Shown: one piece after another, positions 1 through 8,431 of the stretch
How the letters are laid out: each line of letters starts with the position of its first letter
How positions within the stretch are numbered: position 1 is the first letter of the stretch
Assembly: GCA_031367105.1 (NCBI GenBank)
Contig: JANLPG010000095.1
Coordinates: 1 to 64,000 of the forward strand
DNA length: 64,000 nucleotides
Origin: Palsa-1233 sp031367105
GTDB taxonomy: Bacteria > Gemmatimonadota > Gemmatimonadetes > Gemmatimonadales > GWC2-71-9
Direction: 5' to 3'
Program-made: the position numbers and the translations under genes
The notes under the pieces: generated by a model
What the model was told of the DNA's origin: nothing
The model's input: only the letters and a program-made list of their open reading frames with translations
The model's database searches: none

Positions 1-2
1 AC

Positions 3-929
3 GACAAACTGCAGGGCGAACCGGCGCAGACGAGCGAGTTCCAGCTTCCCGATGCATCCCTCTTCTATGCCGGAGCATTTGGAAAGAACTTCGGCGGCTT
101 TTTTGAGCTTGCCAAGGAGGACGAGGCCGTGGAATTCGGCTCCCAGGTCGTGATGGTGTGGGGGAAGGAACGCAGCCACGGCGGATTCCGGGTCGGGAAG
201 ACGCATATGCTGCTCAACTCCGGCCTGGCGGGTCTGGACCGCCCGATCGGAATTGCGGCACCAACGCCGGTAGCTGGTCCGATCACCAACGCGTTGCCGT
301 TCTCCTTTGCCGGCGACCAGGCTGGCATCGAGGCATTCTACGTAGTCGGTCGGAATCGGATTGGTGCGCAGCTCCTGGGCGGTACCCAGCTGAGCAGCGA
401 CGGCCTCGCGCGGATGGGAAAGACCAAGGATTTCGTGCTGAGTGACCAGCTCCTGCTCGACAGCAAGGGGTCCGGCGTGATGGGGAGCGCATACTTCGGA
501 AGCGTGGGTGGGGTGGACGCGCAGTCACCCGACCTGACGTCGCGCTTCTGGCGGCTTGCCCTGACAGCAAACAAGATCATCAGCAATTTCGAAGTTCTGG
601 GCGGGGTGGTGATCGGAAAGGATCTGAATCTCCCGGTCGGCGGGAGTGCCGAGTTCACCGCGCCCGACCAGCGGGGTATCGGATACTGGGTGTCCGGGCA
701 ATACACGATCCCCGGCCCGACACTCACACTGTTCAGTCGTTATGAATTTGTTGATCCGGACACCAAGGTCAGCCTGAATGGCAATCGACGTTTTGTGGCG
801 GGTGGCGTACTGCCAGTCAACCTCCCGGAGTATCTCCGCTTCGCGGTTGAATTCCGCCGTGATATGCCACAGGAAGCCGCTGCACTGCGGCGATCCAATC
901 TCGCGCTGGAAATGATGCTGAGTTTCTGA
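3..929 (+). CDS. Outer-membrane beta-barrel protein, C-terminal part
   Basis: The frame is open from the left edge, so the gene is truncated at its 5' end; 308 residues are visible. The GTG at 129 is internal, because the preceding codons (PDASLFYAGAFGK region) continue the same alternating pattern. The protein has many short amphipathic stretches rich in Gly, aromatic and polar residues and ends in Leu-Ser-Phe; a terminal Phe is the usual outer-membrane beta-signal read by BamA. No enzyme motif is visible. A monohaem cytochrome c follows 60 bases downstream, so a role as a porin in envelope redox or metal traffic is possible, but that is inference from position only. I do not recognise the exact family. 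Confidence 0.6.
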   Translation, partial: DKLQGEPAQTSEFQLPDASLFYAGAFGKNFGGFFELAKEDEAVEFGSQVVMVWGKERSHGGFRVGKTHMLLNSGLAGLDRPIGIAAPTPVAGPITNALPFSFAGDQAGIEAFYVVGRNRIGAQLLGGTQLSSDGLARMGKTKDFVLSDQLLLDSKGSGVMGSAYFGSVGGVDAQSPDLTSRFWRLALTANKIISNFEVLGGVVIGKDLNLPVGGSAEFTAPDQRGIGYWVSGQYTIPGPTLTLFSRYEFVDPDTKVSLNGNRRFVAGGVLPVNLPEYLRFAVEFRRDMPQEAAALRRSNLALEMMLSF

Positions 930-950
930 CGGTTCACGAAATCAGGTACC

Positions 951-972
951 GGGGTCGCGGCATCGCGGCCCC
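951..972 (+). other. Intergenic hairpin without T tract
   Basis: GGGGTCGCG (951-959) pairs with CGCGGCCCC (964-972) across a 4-base loop, nine pairs with one G-T wobble. There is no T run after it. It lies between the barrel gene and the cytochrome gene and may stabilise or weakly terminate the upstream mRNA. Confidence 0.4.
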
Positions 973-989
973 CTACACAGGGAGAACGG

Positions 990-1346
990 ATGCGATTCGT
1001 CTCGATAGGGACCGGGGTGGTGGCCGTGGCGCTGCTGCTGACCGGAACCGCCCGCCGATCCGGGGCACAAGAGTCCCCCGGACTGGCGGTCTACCGGCAG
1101 GAGTGCAAGTCCTGCCACGGCATTAACGGAACGCCGCCGGCCCGCGCGCTGGCACAGTACAAGAAAATCAAGTCGCTGGGCGACGGCGGCTTTGTCAGCA
1201 AGATGTCAGTCGACTCAATCGTGACGATCCTGAAAAAGGGGATCGACAAGGATATGAAGTCCTTCACGGGGAAGCTTTCGGACGCCGAGATGCACGCGGC
1301 GGCAGTGTACATCAAGGAACTGGCGGAAAAGAAGCAAAAGGCGTAA
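990..1346 (+). CDS. Small monohaem c-type cytochrome, periplasmic
   Basis: 118 residues. An N-terminal signal peptide (about residues 1-26, hydrophobic core VVAVALLLTG) is followed by one haem attachment motif CKSCH (Cys39, Cys42, His43). Met89 in the DKDMKSF segment is placed as a plausible sixth ligand. The fold and size fit class I cytochrome c (cytochrome CBB3-like domain), an electron carrier in the periplasm or anchored outside the inner membrane. The ATG at 990 is preceded by GGGAGAA at a good distance. Its neighbours are an outer-membrane barrel and copper-related genes, so it may pass electrons to or from a copper redox step; that link is inferred. Confidence 0.85.
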   Translation: MRFVSIGTGVVAVALLLTGTARRSGAQESPGLAVYRQECKSCHGINGTPPARALAQYKKIKSLGDGGFVSKMSVDSIVTILKKGIDKDMKSFTGKLSDAEMHAAAVYIKELAEKKQKA

Positions 1347-1361
1347 GCACGCAGCTGTTGT

Positions 1362-1388
1362 CGGCTGGCCCCACCCCGTGGCCAGCCG
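1362..1388 (+). other. Intergenic hairpin without T tract
   Basis: CGGCTGGCC (1362-1370) and GGCCAGCCG (1380-1388) form a perfect nine-pair stem with a 9-base loop. No T run follows, so it is not a classical intrinsic terminator; it separates the cytochrome gene from the lipoprotein gene. Confidence 0.45.
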
Positions 1389-1420
1389 GCCCACAGCAAC
1401 GGGGGGAGGGGTAGCGACAA

Positions 1421-1930
1421 ATGCTGAAAATACTTGCGAGCCGAAGCCTGCTGGCCGGCGCCGTGCTGCTCGCTGCAGGTTGTAGTTCCGGAATGGTGGA
1501 CAATGGAGCGGTAACCCAGCTCCGCTCCGTCAGTCCTCGGGGCGGTGCGGTCGGTGTCTCGACTGCACCGGACTTCGTGTTGACCTTCGATCAACCTGTG
1601 GCAGCCGGAATGGAGCAGTACGTGGCGCTGCACCGCGGTGGGCTGACCGGCACGACGCAGCCGATGAACTGCAGCTGGGCGGAGGGCCAGACGCGCCTTC
1701 TCTGCCGTACTTCGACGCCGCTCGACTCGGTGTCTGCCTACACGCTTCACCTGGGCGGTGGGATGATGGATGCCACTGATCGGCGCGTCGGGATGGGGCG
1801 TTATGGGACGGAGATGGGCGGAAACTGGGCAACAGGCGGGATGATGGGTGGCCAGCAGGGGATGATGGGCAGCGGGTGGCAGGATGCCAACAACTCCTAT
1901 GGAATGGCGTTTGGCTTCACGACGCGATAG
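1421..1930 (+). CDS. Lipoprotein with SbsA-type Ig-like domain and Met/Gly-rich tail
   Basis: 169 residues. The N terminus carries a lipobox LAAGC, so Cys21 would be lipidated and the protein anchored to a membrane. Residues about 35-125 resemble a bacterial Ig-like domain of the SbsA type (SPRGGAVGVSTAPDFVLTF start, then a strand pattern ending in a YTLHLGGG segment). The last 40 residues are rich in Met and Gly with repeated MM pairs, a composition common in extracytoplasmic Cu(I)-binding proteins. No enzyme motif is seen. Its 3' end overlaps the convergent sensor kinase gene by 14 bases. A copper-binding surface or periplasmic role is inferred from the tail and the neighbourhood. Confidence 0.65.
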   Translation: MLKILASRSLLAGAVLLAAGCSSGMVDNGAVTQLRSVSPRGGAVGVSTAPDFVLTFDQPVAAGMEQYVALHRGGLTGTTQPMNCSWAEGQTRLLCRTSTPLDSVSAYTLHLGGGMMDATDRRVGMGRYGTEMGGNWATGGMMGGQQGMMGSGWQDANNSYGMAFGFTTR

Positions 1931-3332
1931 CACCGCTCGCGGAGTTGGCGGCGGGTAGGCTGAGCCGAAACACGGCGCCGGGGGCATTTCCGAGGAATTC
2001 CAGGCGGCCTCCGTGCGCCTCGGCGCCCGCTTTCGCAATGGCGAGGCCGAGTCCGGTGCCATCACTTCGTCGCCGGGCGGGATCTCCTCGAAAGAACCGC
2101 ACGAACAGCTGCGGCAGATGCTCCGGTCGGATCCCGGGGCCGTCGTCCCGCACGGTGACGACGACTTCGGTCTCTCGGGCGAGCTCGACGACGATGCGTC
2201 CACCGGGTGCGCAGTACTTGACGGCATTGTCGATCAGGTTGGTCACGATGCGATCGAGCAAGCGTTCGTCGCCGCAGACCACGGCGTCCGCTGTGACGGC
2301 TTCCAGGCGCACAGTGCGGGCTGCCGCCGCAGGAAGGAAACGTGCTACGACGCGATCGATTAGCCCGCGCAAGTCGACCTCGGCCACGTGTTCGAGTGGC
2401 AAAGAGGCATCCGAGCGGGCCAACACGAGAAGATCACTGGCAAGCCGCGTCAACCGTTCCACTTCCTCGCGACAGCGCACCAGTGTGTCTCGGTACTCCT
2501 CCACGGTGCGGTCCCGCTTCAACGTCACGTCGATATCGCCCTTGAGCACAGTGAGCGGAGCGCGTAATTCGTGACTGGCATCGGCGGTGAATTGCCGCTG
2601 GACCTGAAAGGCACGATCGAGCCGATTCAGCATCCCGTTCAGGACGGTAACCAGGCGAGTGAATTCGTCGACGTCGGCGTGCGCCGTGATCCGCTCCGAC
2701 AGCGTGCCCTCCGAGATCGCCTCGGCCTGCGCAGTGATCTCTCCAGTCGGTCGCAGTGCCGCAGCGGCCAGCCCCCGGCCAAGAGCGTACCCGCCCGCGG
2801 TTCCGAGGAGAGTGAGGAATACGACGAGCAAGGCAAAGCGCACGAGCGTCTGCTGTAACGGCTCGGTGGGTGCAGCCACCTGCAGTAGATGGACCTGGTG
2901 TGCCGCACCGATGAGCGCCATCGGATACACCACGCTTCGGATCGAGCGCCCGCGCCATACCTGGCTCACGGTCGCCACCTGGCCAGCTCCCGCCTCCGCC
3001 AGCGCGGAGGCTGGGAGCGTGAGATTGGCCGTCAGGTTGCCGCTGCGCACGACCGGCTGCCCGTCGTGGCTCCAGAGTTGAGCGTATCGGATCAGTTCCA
3101 CCGAGGGCCCCTCGCGCGCGGCGAGCAAGACGCCTTCGTGGAATTGAAAGGCCGAGCCGCTGGTTGCGGCCCCTGCCTGCGCTTCCACCTCGGCGAGGTG
3201 CAGCAGCGTGCCGTCGAGCTGGCGGTAGAGGATGGTGCGCAGGGCAAGTATGCTGACGATGCCGGCGGAGGCGAGCAGGGCGAACGCACCGAGTGCCACT
3301 CGCAGTGCAAGGGCGGCCCGAAACGACCGCAC
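1917..3332 (-). CDS. Sensor histidine kinase, CopS/CusS-like
   Basis: 471 residues from a GTG start one base after the response-regulator stop, a spacing that suggests translational coupling. It has a transmembrane helix at about 8-32, a periplasmic sensor loop of roughly 130 residues, a second helix at about 162-184, then HAMP, a HisKA domain with the phospho-acceptor His254 in ASHELRAP, and a HATPase domain with an N box (NLIDNAVKY), G1 (DDGPGI) and G2 (GTGLGLAIAK). This is the layout of heavy-metal sensing kinases of the CusS/CopS group. Being next to CopC-CopD, DUF305 and Csp-like genes, it likely senses periplasmic copper; the ligand itself is not shown by sequence. Confidence 0.9.
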   Translation of the reverse strand: MRSFRAALALRVALGAFALLASAGIVSILALRTILYRQLDGTLLHLAEVEAQAGAATSGSAFQFHEGVLLAAREGPSVELIRYAQLWSHDGQPVVRSGNLTANLTLPASALAEAGAGQVATVSQVWRGRSIRSVVYPMALIGAAHQVHLLQVAAPTEPLQQTLVRFALLVVFLTLLGTAGGYALGRGLAAAALRPTGEITAQAEAISEGTLSERITAHADVDEFTRLVTVLNGMLNRLDRAFQVQRQFTADASHELRAPLTVLKGDIDVTLKRDRTVEEYRDTLVRCREEVERLTRLASDLLVLARSDASLPLEHVAEVDLRGLIDRVVARFLPAAAARTVRLEAVTADAVVCGDERLLDRIVTNLIDNAVKYCAPGGRIVVELARETEVVVTVRDDGPGIRPEHLPQLFVRFFRGDPARRRSDGTGLGLAIAKAGAEAHGGRLEFLGNAPGAVFRLSLPAANSASGAIAS

Positions 3333-3333
3333 C

Positions 3334-4011
3334 CTACTGCCTTCCGTGCCGCAGGGCGTAGCCCGCGCCACGAACAGTCTCGAGGACTCGCGGGCTGCCG
3401 TGCTGCTCGAGCTTCTTGCGCAGGTTGGAAACGTGCGCATCGATCACGTTTGTCTCGGGATCGAACGACATATCCCAGACTTTTTCGAGCAGCTGGACCC
3501 GAGTGACCACTTGCTCGGGGAAGAGCATGAAGTACTCCAGGAGTCGAAACTCCCGAGGCGACAGTTCGATCCGGTGGCCCCCCATACGCACTCGCCGCTT
3601 GAGGCGATCGAGTTCGAGATCGCCGAAGCGGAGCACTCCGCTCACCGGCCCACTCCGCCGTCGAGTGAGCGCGTTCACACGCGCCAGCAGCTCGTCGAAG
3701 TCGAACGGCTTCGTGAGGTAGTCGTCGGCACCGGCATTGAGGCCGCGAACCACGTCGGGGGTTGAATCTCGACCCGTAAGCATCAGGATGGGGGTCTCGA
3801 TCCCTTCCCGCCGCAGATTGGTTGAGAGCTGCAATCCGTTCTGCCTGGGGAGCTGGATGTCGAGCAGAATCAAGTCGTACTGGTTGAGGTGACCCAGGAA
3901 GGATCCGGCTTCGCCGTCGGCAGCGACGTCGACCGCGTGACCTTCCTCCTCCAGCCCTTGCTTCAGGAATCGGGCGGTCTTCGGGTCATCCTCGACGACC
4001 AGAATGCGCAT
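3334..4011 (-). CDS. OmpR-family response regulator, CopR/CusR-like
   Basis: 225 residues. The receiver domain has the acidic pair Glu7/Asp8-Asp9, phospho-acceptor Asp51 (LLDIQLP) and Lys in the LTKPFD motif; a winged-helix DNA-binding domain fills residues about 130-225 (RMGGHRIELSPREFRLLEY and the DAHVSNLRKK recognition-helix region). I start it at the ATG of MRILVVEDD because the 30 upstream in-frame codons are not receiver-like. It is cotranscribed with the sensor kinase just downstream and reads away from the copper genes that start at 4218, so the shared 4012-4217 spacer is the probable control region. Confidence 0.92.
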   Translation of the reverse strand: MRILVVEDDPKTARFLKQGLEEEGHAVDVAADGEAGSFLGHLNQYDLILLDIQLPRQNGLQLSTNLRREGIETPILMLTGRDSTPDVVRGLNAGADDYLTKPFDFDELLARVNALTRRRSGPVSGVLRFGDLELDRLKRRVRMGGHRIELSPREFRLLEYFMLFPEQVVTRVQLLEKVWDMSFDPETNVIDAHVSNLRKKLEQHGSPRVLETVRGAGYALRHGRQ

Positions 4012-4130
4012 CGGTGCTCCGCGGTAAGTAGGTGGAATCGCCCTGCTGAGCCGTGGTGCCGGCGGGGCGCGCCCTATCCGGCGCGATCTGTCGTAACCCA
4101 CGCGTTATTCCACGAAACCTTAATCTCGAC

Positions 4131-4163
4131 TTGACGATCCCGTAATCTTCAGTCGGGTATCCT
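4131..4163 (+). promoter_or_regulatory. Candidate regulated promoter for the copper operon
   Basis: TTGACG (4131-4136) and TATCCT (4158-4163) resemble -35 and -10 boxes but are 21 bases apart, longer than the normal 17, as expected for a promoter needing an activator. Two copies of TAATCT (4121-4126 and 4143-4148) lie 22 bases apart, two helical turns, which could be regulator half-sites. The assignment is tentative. Confidence 0.3.
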
Positions 4164-4217
4164 GGGGCACGGAGCGGCTGCTCCGGTGGGATCAATTGTA
4201 TCAGGGGACAGGCCACG

Positions 4218-5105
4218 ATGGGACGACCAGCGGCTGGCGCGGACGGTATCAAGGAAGGATCGGGGCAGGGAGGGCGCGGGCGCCTCCTGTTGCGAGGGGT
4301 GCTCGCCTGCCTCACGCTCCTGGTCGCGATCCCTCGTCCGGCAGCGGCCCAGATCGATTACCGGAATCTTGATGACGACCGCCCGACCGTCACCGAGGAC
4401 GCCTATCCGGTCGAACGGTACGCCTTCGAATTTCTGGCGCCGTATCGCTTCGAGCGGACTGCCGGGGGCGGGCAGATCCATCTCGCTGTGCCGGAGGTCG
4501 AGTACGGCCTCGCGCGGAACGGCCAGATCGGCCTCAAGCTTCCCTTCGCGACGATCCGTGAGCCCGTCGGGATCACCGGGCAACCAGCGACCTCACGCTC
4601 GGGGTTGGCCGGGGTCACTGTTTTCGGGCTCTACAACTTCAATACCGAGGGCCCGCTGCTCCCTGCTTTCGCGCTGCGCGCCGACGTCGCCTTCGGGGTC
4701 GGCGCGCTCGGCGCAAGCGGCACCCGCGTCGCCATCAAGGCGATTGCCACCCGAAGCTGGGGCAGCACGCGCCTGCATTTGAACGTCGCGCACGGCCTCG
4801 GCTCGGAGGGCAGCCTCGGCCCGATCGATCCACTCAGTCGCTGGAGCTACGGGGGGGCGATCGACCAGACGTTATTTCGGCGAAGTCTCTTGCTGATTGG
4901 TGAGATCTATGCTCGTCAGGCGGTGGCGAGCGCGCCGACCGAGGTGAATGCCGGCGTCGGCGTCCGCTACCAGTGGCGCCCCACGACAGTATTGGATATC
5001 GGCATCGCCCGACGCCTTCGCACCGACATCGGGCCCGACGTAGCAGTCACGGTCGGCCTCTCACACGCTTTTGCGCTCCCGGGGCTGATGCCCCGGGGTC
5101 GCTGA
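4218..5105 (+). CDS. Outer-membrane beta-barrel, transporter-like
   Basis: 295 residues with a clear signal peptide (hydrophobic GVLACLTLLVAI, cleavage near PAAAQ at about residue 46). The mature part has repeated amphipathic strands (for example GQIGLKLPFATI and RYQWRPTTVLDIGIARRL) and resembles the uncharacterised transporter/MetA-like barrel families found beside metal-resistance genes. The last strand, VAVTVGLSHAF, is followed by a short tail. It is the first plus-strand gene after the divergent CopR/CopS pair and sits 13 bases before the Met-repeat protein gene, so it is probably part of the same operon and could provide an outer-membrane route for metal. Substrate is unknown. Confidence 0.65.
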   Translation: MGRPAAGADGIKEGSGQGGRGRLLLRGVLACLTLLVAIPRPAAAQIDYRNLDDDRPTVTEDAYPVERYAFEFLAPYRFERTAGGGQIHLAVPEVEYGLARNGQIGLKLPFATIREPVGITGQPATSRSGLAGVTVFGLYNFNTEGPLLPAFALRADVAFGVGALGASGTRVAIKAIATRSWGSTRLHLNVAHGLGSEGSLGPIDPLSRWSYGGAIDQTLFRRSLLLIGEIYARQAVASAPTEVNAGVGVRYQWRPTTVLDIGIARRLRTDIGPDVAVTVGLSHAFALPGLMPRGR

Positions 5106-5118
5106 GCGCCTGCTGGAG

Positions 5119-6318
5119 ATGGAAACAGTGCCCTCTGGTATTAAACGTGCGCTCCGGCGCACCGCGCTTGGAATGATCGGATTGGCGGTCATCGCCAGCA
5201 CGGCGAGCGCGCAGGACCGACGCGACGACCAGTTCTACTTCCCCGGGTCGTTCAATTGGCAATTTCTGGCCAATTACCCCGAGGCGGCACGGCTCTTCAA
5301 CGCCTTCGATTACGGCCACGCCGTACTCTATGAAAAGCTGCTGACCAAGCCCCGCGACGTTCACCAGGAGCTGGAGAGTCGCCAGTTCGACTTCCTCACG
5401 ACGGACCTCCTGATTCGTCCGCCCCGATTCGCCATCGCCGAAGAGGTGGTCGAACCGACCTACTCAAAGCTGGTCTGGCAGGCGAAGCAGATGTTCGACT
5501 GGGCTCATCTGCTTCACCGGCAAATCTATGACGTTTATGCCGATGAGCGGCTGTCGCCGGCACAGCGGGATGCGCGGATTGAACAGTTGACCGATTATTA
5601 CCTCAGTCGGCCGGAGTATGCTTTCCGCCCGGTGCCGAAGTCGATGGCATTGATGGACGAGCAGTACTACAGCCAGGTCTTCCGGAGGGAGTACCCGAAA
5701 TTCAATGGACTCATCTGGGCCTACCACTGGTTGCAGGTGGGGCTGTATGAGCCGCTGATCATCGGCGCCACGCGCGCGGAGAAGAAGGCTGGCGTGCAGG
5801 CGACCCTGGCGCGATTCTGGTCGATGCTCAAGGAGCCGCCAGCCAATTTGCCCAAGGCCATGCCGATGACCTCCGCCATTGCGCCGCGATTCAGCGCGGC
5901 ACACCCACGCGCGGCGGTGATCTTCGACAACCTGCATATGATGCACGATATCATCTCCGACATTCTCGCGGCAGACACGGTCTCACGGGCGGACAAGCGA
6001 AAGGTGATCTATACTGCACTGGCGGAGTTCCGCGACACCACACGCAACGTGATGACCCTGGCGGAGTGGCGTGGTATGGCACAGATGATGGGTGGGATCG
6101 GAGTGATGGGCGGGCCCGCAAGCGGGCTGATCTCGCCGCCCCCATCCGGTGGGCTGATGCCTGGAATGGCCGGAATGCAGCACGGTGCCGCACCCACGCG
6201 CGACACGTCGAACCGGAGTATGCCTGGTATGAAAAAGCCACCACGCCCGAACCCTCGTCCAGCCACCCGCGACTCTGCGACGGCTCATCCGTCGATGCCG
6301 GGGATGAAGCACCCGTGA
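5119..6318 (+). CDS. Secreted protein of unknown function with C-terminal Met-Pro-Gly-Met repeats
   Basis: 399 residues. A signal peptide (about 1-31, ending TASAQ) precedes a largely helical domain of about 290 residues rich in Tyr, Trp, His and Met, including an NLHMMHDIISD segment. The last 60 residues are disordered and Pro-rich and repeat the motif M-P-G-M (LMPGMAGMQH, SMPGMKK, SMPGMKHP). Closely spaced Met residues with His are typical Cu(I) ligands in periplasmic copper proteins, so a copper chaperone or buffer is a reasonable guess. I do not recognise the core domain. The stop overlaps the GTG of the CopC-CopD gene by four bases, which ties it to copper handling. Confidence 0.6.
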   Translation: METVPSGIKRALRRTALGMIGLAVIASTASAQDRRDDQFYFPGSFNWQFLANYPEAARLFNAFDYGHAVLYEKLLTKPRDVHQELESRQFDFLTTDLLIRPPRFAIAEEVVEPTYSKLVWQAKQMFDWAHLLHRQIYDVYADERLSPAQRDARIEQLTDYYLSRPEYAFRPVPKSMALMDEQYYSQVFRREYPKFNGLIWAYHWLQVGLYEPLIIGATRAEKKAGVQATLARFWSMLKEPPANLPKAMPMTSAIAPRFSAAHPRAAVIFDNLHMMHDIISDILAADTVSRADKRKVIYTALAEFRDTTRNVMTLAEWRGMAQMMGGIGVMGGPASGLISPPPSGGLMPGMAGMQHGAAPTRDTSNRSMPGMKKPPRPNPRPATRDSATAHPSMPGMKHP

Positions 6319-7733
6319 AGGGAGGAGCCAGTCGACCCCTATCCCTCGCCGCGCTGGGCGCGGCTCTACTGCTGCTGACCCAGCCATCGGCCGCGCTCGC
6401 CCACCCCTTCCTCCGTCGGTCGACACCTGCGGCTGCCGACACCGTGGCCACTTCACCGCTGCAACTGCGGCTCACCTTCAGCGAAGCAATCGAGCTGCGC
6501 TTCTCCCGCCTCGAGCTGGTCGGCGCCGACGGGACCCCGGTGCCATTGGCTCTTCTCGCCAGCGTTCCGGATTCCCTGGGCACGATCGTGGCCACGCTCT
6601 CGCGCACACTGGGGAACGGGGAGTACCTGGTGCGCTGGCAGGTGGCGGGTGATGATGCCCACGTCGTCAGGGGTGAATACCGCTTCGTGGTAGGCACACG
6701 CGCGCGGGTGGGCGGTGAGGCCGGCGCCGGTGTCGTGCCCCCGGCCGAGGCTGCGGCGCACGAGGGGCACCATCCGGCTGAAATGGCTGGGCCGGCGTTC
6801 AACGCCTCAGATCCGCTGTTCGTCGGAGTGCGCTGGTTGATGTACCTGGCCCTCGTCGGCATCATCGGGGCCACGGTCTTTCAAGCGGCCGTTCTCGGGC
6901 GTGTCGCGCGGCGCTGGGCAACGCTCGGGATGCCACCCCGCGCGGAGTTGACGGTGCTGAGTGCCACTGTCGGGCAGGTCGCCGCACTCCTGCTCCTCGT
7001 GACACTCCCCATCCGGCTGGCGGCTCAGTCGGTGGCAATGCACGCGCCGGGGCAGGCGTTCCGGGCCGAGATGGTCGGCGGGGTGATCGCGCACACACTG
7101 TGGGGATGGAGCTGGTTAGCGCAACTGTTTCTCGGACTCGCCGCCGTGGTCTTGTTCCGGCGGGCCCGTGCGACGCCGCATTGGATGCCAGTGCGCATCG
7201 TAACGTTGCTCCTGGCGTTCACTCCTGCATTCTCGGGACACGCGATTGCCGCCGAGCGATTGGTCCCGCTGGCCGTCCTCTCCGATGGTCTGCATATCCT
7301 CGGCGCCGCCGGATGGTTGGGAACCCTCGCGGTGATGTTGATCGTCTCCATCACGGCGGCACTGGGGCCGATGGAGGATCACGGCGCCTTGGCGGCTGAA
7401 CTGGTGACCGCGTACTCTCCGGTCGCGCTTGCCTGCGCTGCACTGGCAGGGCTTACCGGGGTCGCCTCGGCCTGGATCCATATCGGACACCTCTCCGAAC
7501 TCTGGACGACATCCTACGGGCGGGTGCTGTTACTCAAGCTGGCGATCCTCTCGCTGGTCATCGCCACCGGTGCCTACAACTGGCGCCGCGTCCTCCCCTC
7601 GCTCGGCGACCGAGTCGGCGCCGTCCGGGTGGTTCGCTCAGCCAGTGTCGAGGTGCTCGTCGCCGTCCTTGTGCTCTTCGTCACCGCCGTCCTCGTCTCC
7701 CTGCCGACTCCGCTCGCCGCGGGCGGTCCTTGA
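6315..7733 (+). CDS. CopC-CopD fusion, copper resistance protein
   Basis: 472 residues from a GTG that overlaps the previous stop (GTGA). The signal peptide ends at ALA, making His30 the mature N terminus, followed by a CopC domain (about 30-126) that keeps the Asp114-x-His116 pair; CopC Cu(II) sites use the N-terminal His plus such a D-x-H pair. A His-rich linker (HEGHHPAEM, about 150-158) leads into a CopD domain with about eight membrane helices to the C terminus. CopD-type proteins are thought to carry copper across the inner membrane; fusing both parts puts periplasmic capture and the membrane step in one chain. Import versus tolerance cannot be decided from sequence. Confidence 0.9.
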   Translation: MKGGASRPLSLAALGAALLLLTQPSAALAHPFLRRSTPAAADTVATSPLQLRLTFSEAIELRFSRLELVGADGTPVPLALLASVPDSLGTIVATLSRTLGNGEYLVRWQVAGDDAHVVRGEYRFVVGTRARVGGEAGAGVVPPAEAAAHEGHHPAEMAGPAFNASDPLFVGVRWLMYLALVGIIGATVFQAAVLGRVARRWATLGMPPRAELTVLSATVGQVAALLLLVTLPIRLAAQSVAMHAPGQAFRAEMVGGVIAHTLWGWSWLAQLFLGLAAVVLFRRARATPHWMPVRIVTLLLAFTPAFSGHAIAAERLVPLAVLSDGLHILGAAGWLGTLAVMLIVSITAALGPMEDHGALAAELVTAYSPVALACAALAGLTGVASAWIHIGHLSELWTTSYGRVLLLKLAILSLVIATGAYNWRRVLPSLGDRVGAVRVVRSASVEVLVAVLVLFVTAVLVSLPTPLAAGGP

Positions 7734-7784
7734 CGGCAGTTCCTCCCTTGCCAGCGCGGTTCACTCCCATGAGGACGAAGCCTG

Positions 7785-8417
7785 ATGAATCACACCACCT
7801 CGCGCCTTCGGAGACCCAACGCCGTGGGACGTGTTGCCCTCTTTCCACTCCTCGTGTTGATCGCTGCATGCGGCAGCAAGTACGAGACCAAAGTGACCGA
7901 TAGCACGGCGATGACGACACCCGCCGGCACCGCAGCGCCAGCACCTGCCACGACGGGCGGAGCGATGGAAGGAATGGCGATGACTGGCGACGCCAATCGC
8001 GATTTCCTGCGGATGATGAGCGATCATCACAAGGGCCTCATTGCGATGGCCCACGAGACGATGGAGGAGGGGCGGGGGACCGCCGAGTCACGCGGTGACG
8101 CCGGCAAACTGGATGCCCAGCAGGATGAAGAACTCAAACAGATGGTCACGATGCTCGACAAGGATTACAAGGATCCCTATGAACCGAAGGTGATCCCGGC
8201 CCACCGTGCGATGCTCGATACCCTGCTCGCGAAGTCGAAGGACACCTATGCCCCGACGTTCTATCGTCTGGTGATCCAACATCATCGCGAGGCCCTCACG
8301 CTGATTGACGCCTACCTCCCGAGGGCCACGCGACCTGACCTCAAGGCAATGGCGGAGCAGATGCGTCGGGACCAGGCGCGTGAGATCGCCGAGTTTACGA
8401 GCAAGGCAACCCCCTGA
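7785..8417 (+). CDS. DUF305 lipoprotein, probable periplasmic copper binder
   Basis: 210 residues. A lipobox near residue 29 (LIAACG) marks it as a lipoprotein. The DUF305 domain spans about 60-205, with paired histidine segments (MMSDHHKG and VIQHHRE) that are the hallmark of this ferritin-like four-helix family; a cyanobacterial member, CopM, binds copper. An Ala/Pro/Thr-rich linker with GGAMEGMAMTG precedes it. It lies 51 bases after CopC-CopD and before the Csp-like gene, in line with metal binding in the envelope. The metal is inferred from family and context. Confidence 0.85.
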   Translation: MNHTTSRLRRPNAVGRVALFPLLVLIAACGSKYETKVTDSTAMTTPAGTAAPAPATTGGAMEGMAMTGDANRDFLRMMSDHHKGLIAMAHETMEEGRGTAESRGDAGKLDAQQDEELKQMVTMLDKDYKDPYEPKVIPAHRAMLDTLLAKSKDTYAPTFYRLVIQHHREALTLIDAYLPRATRPDLKAMAEQMRRDQAREIAEFTSKATP

Positions 8418-8431
8418 CACTGACTGCTGTA

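Noticed and set aside
1091..2227. Minus-strand reading frame of 378 codons across the cytochrome and lipoprotein genes
   Set aside because: Composition is Pro/Arg/Ser-rich shadow; the plus-strand genes have signal peptides, a haem motif and a lipobox.
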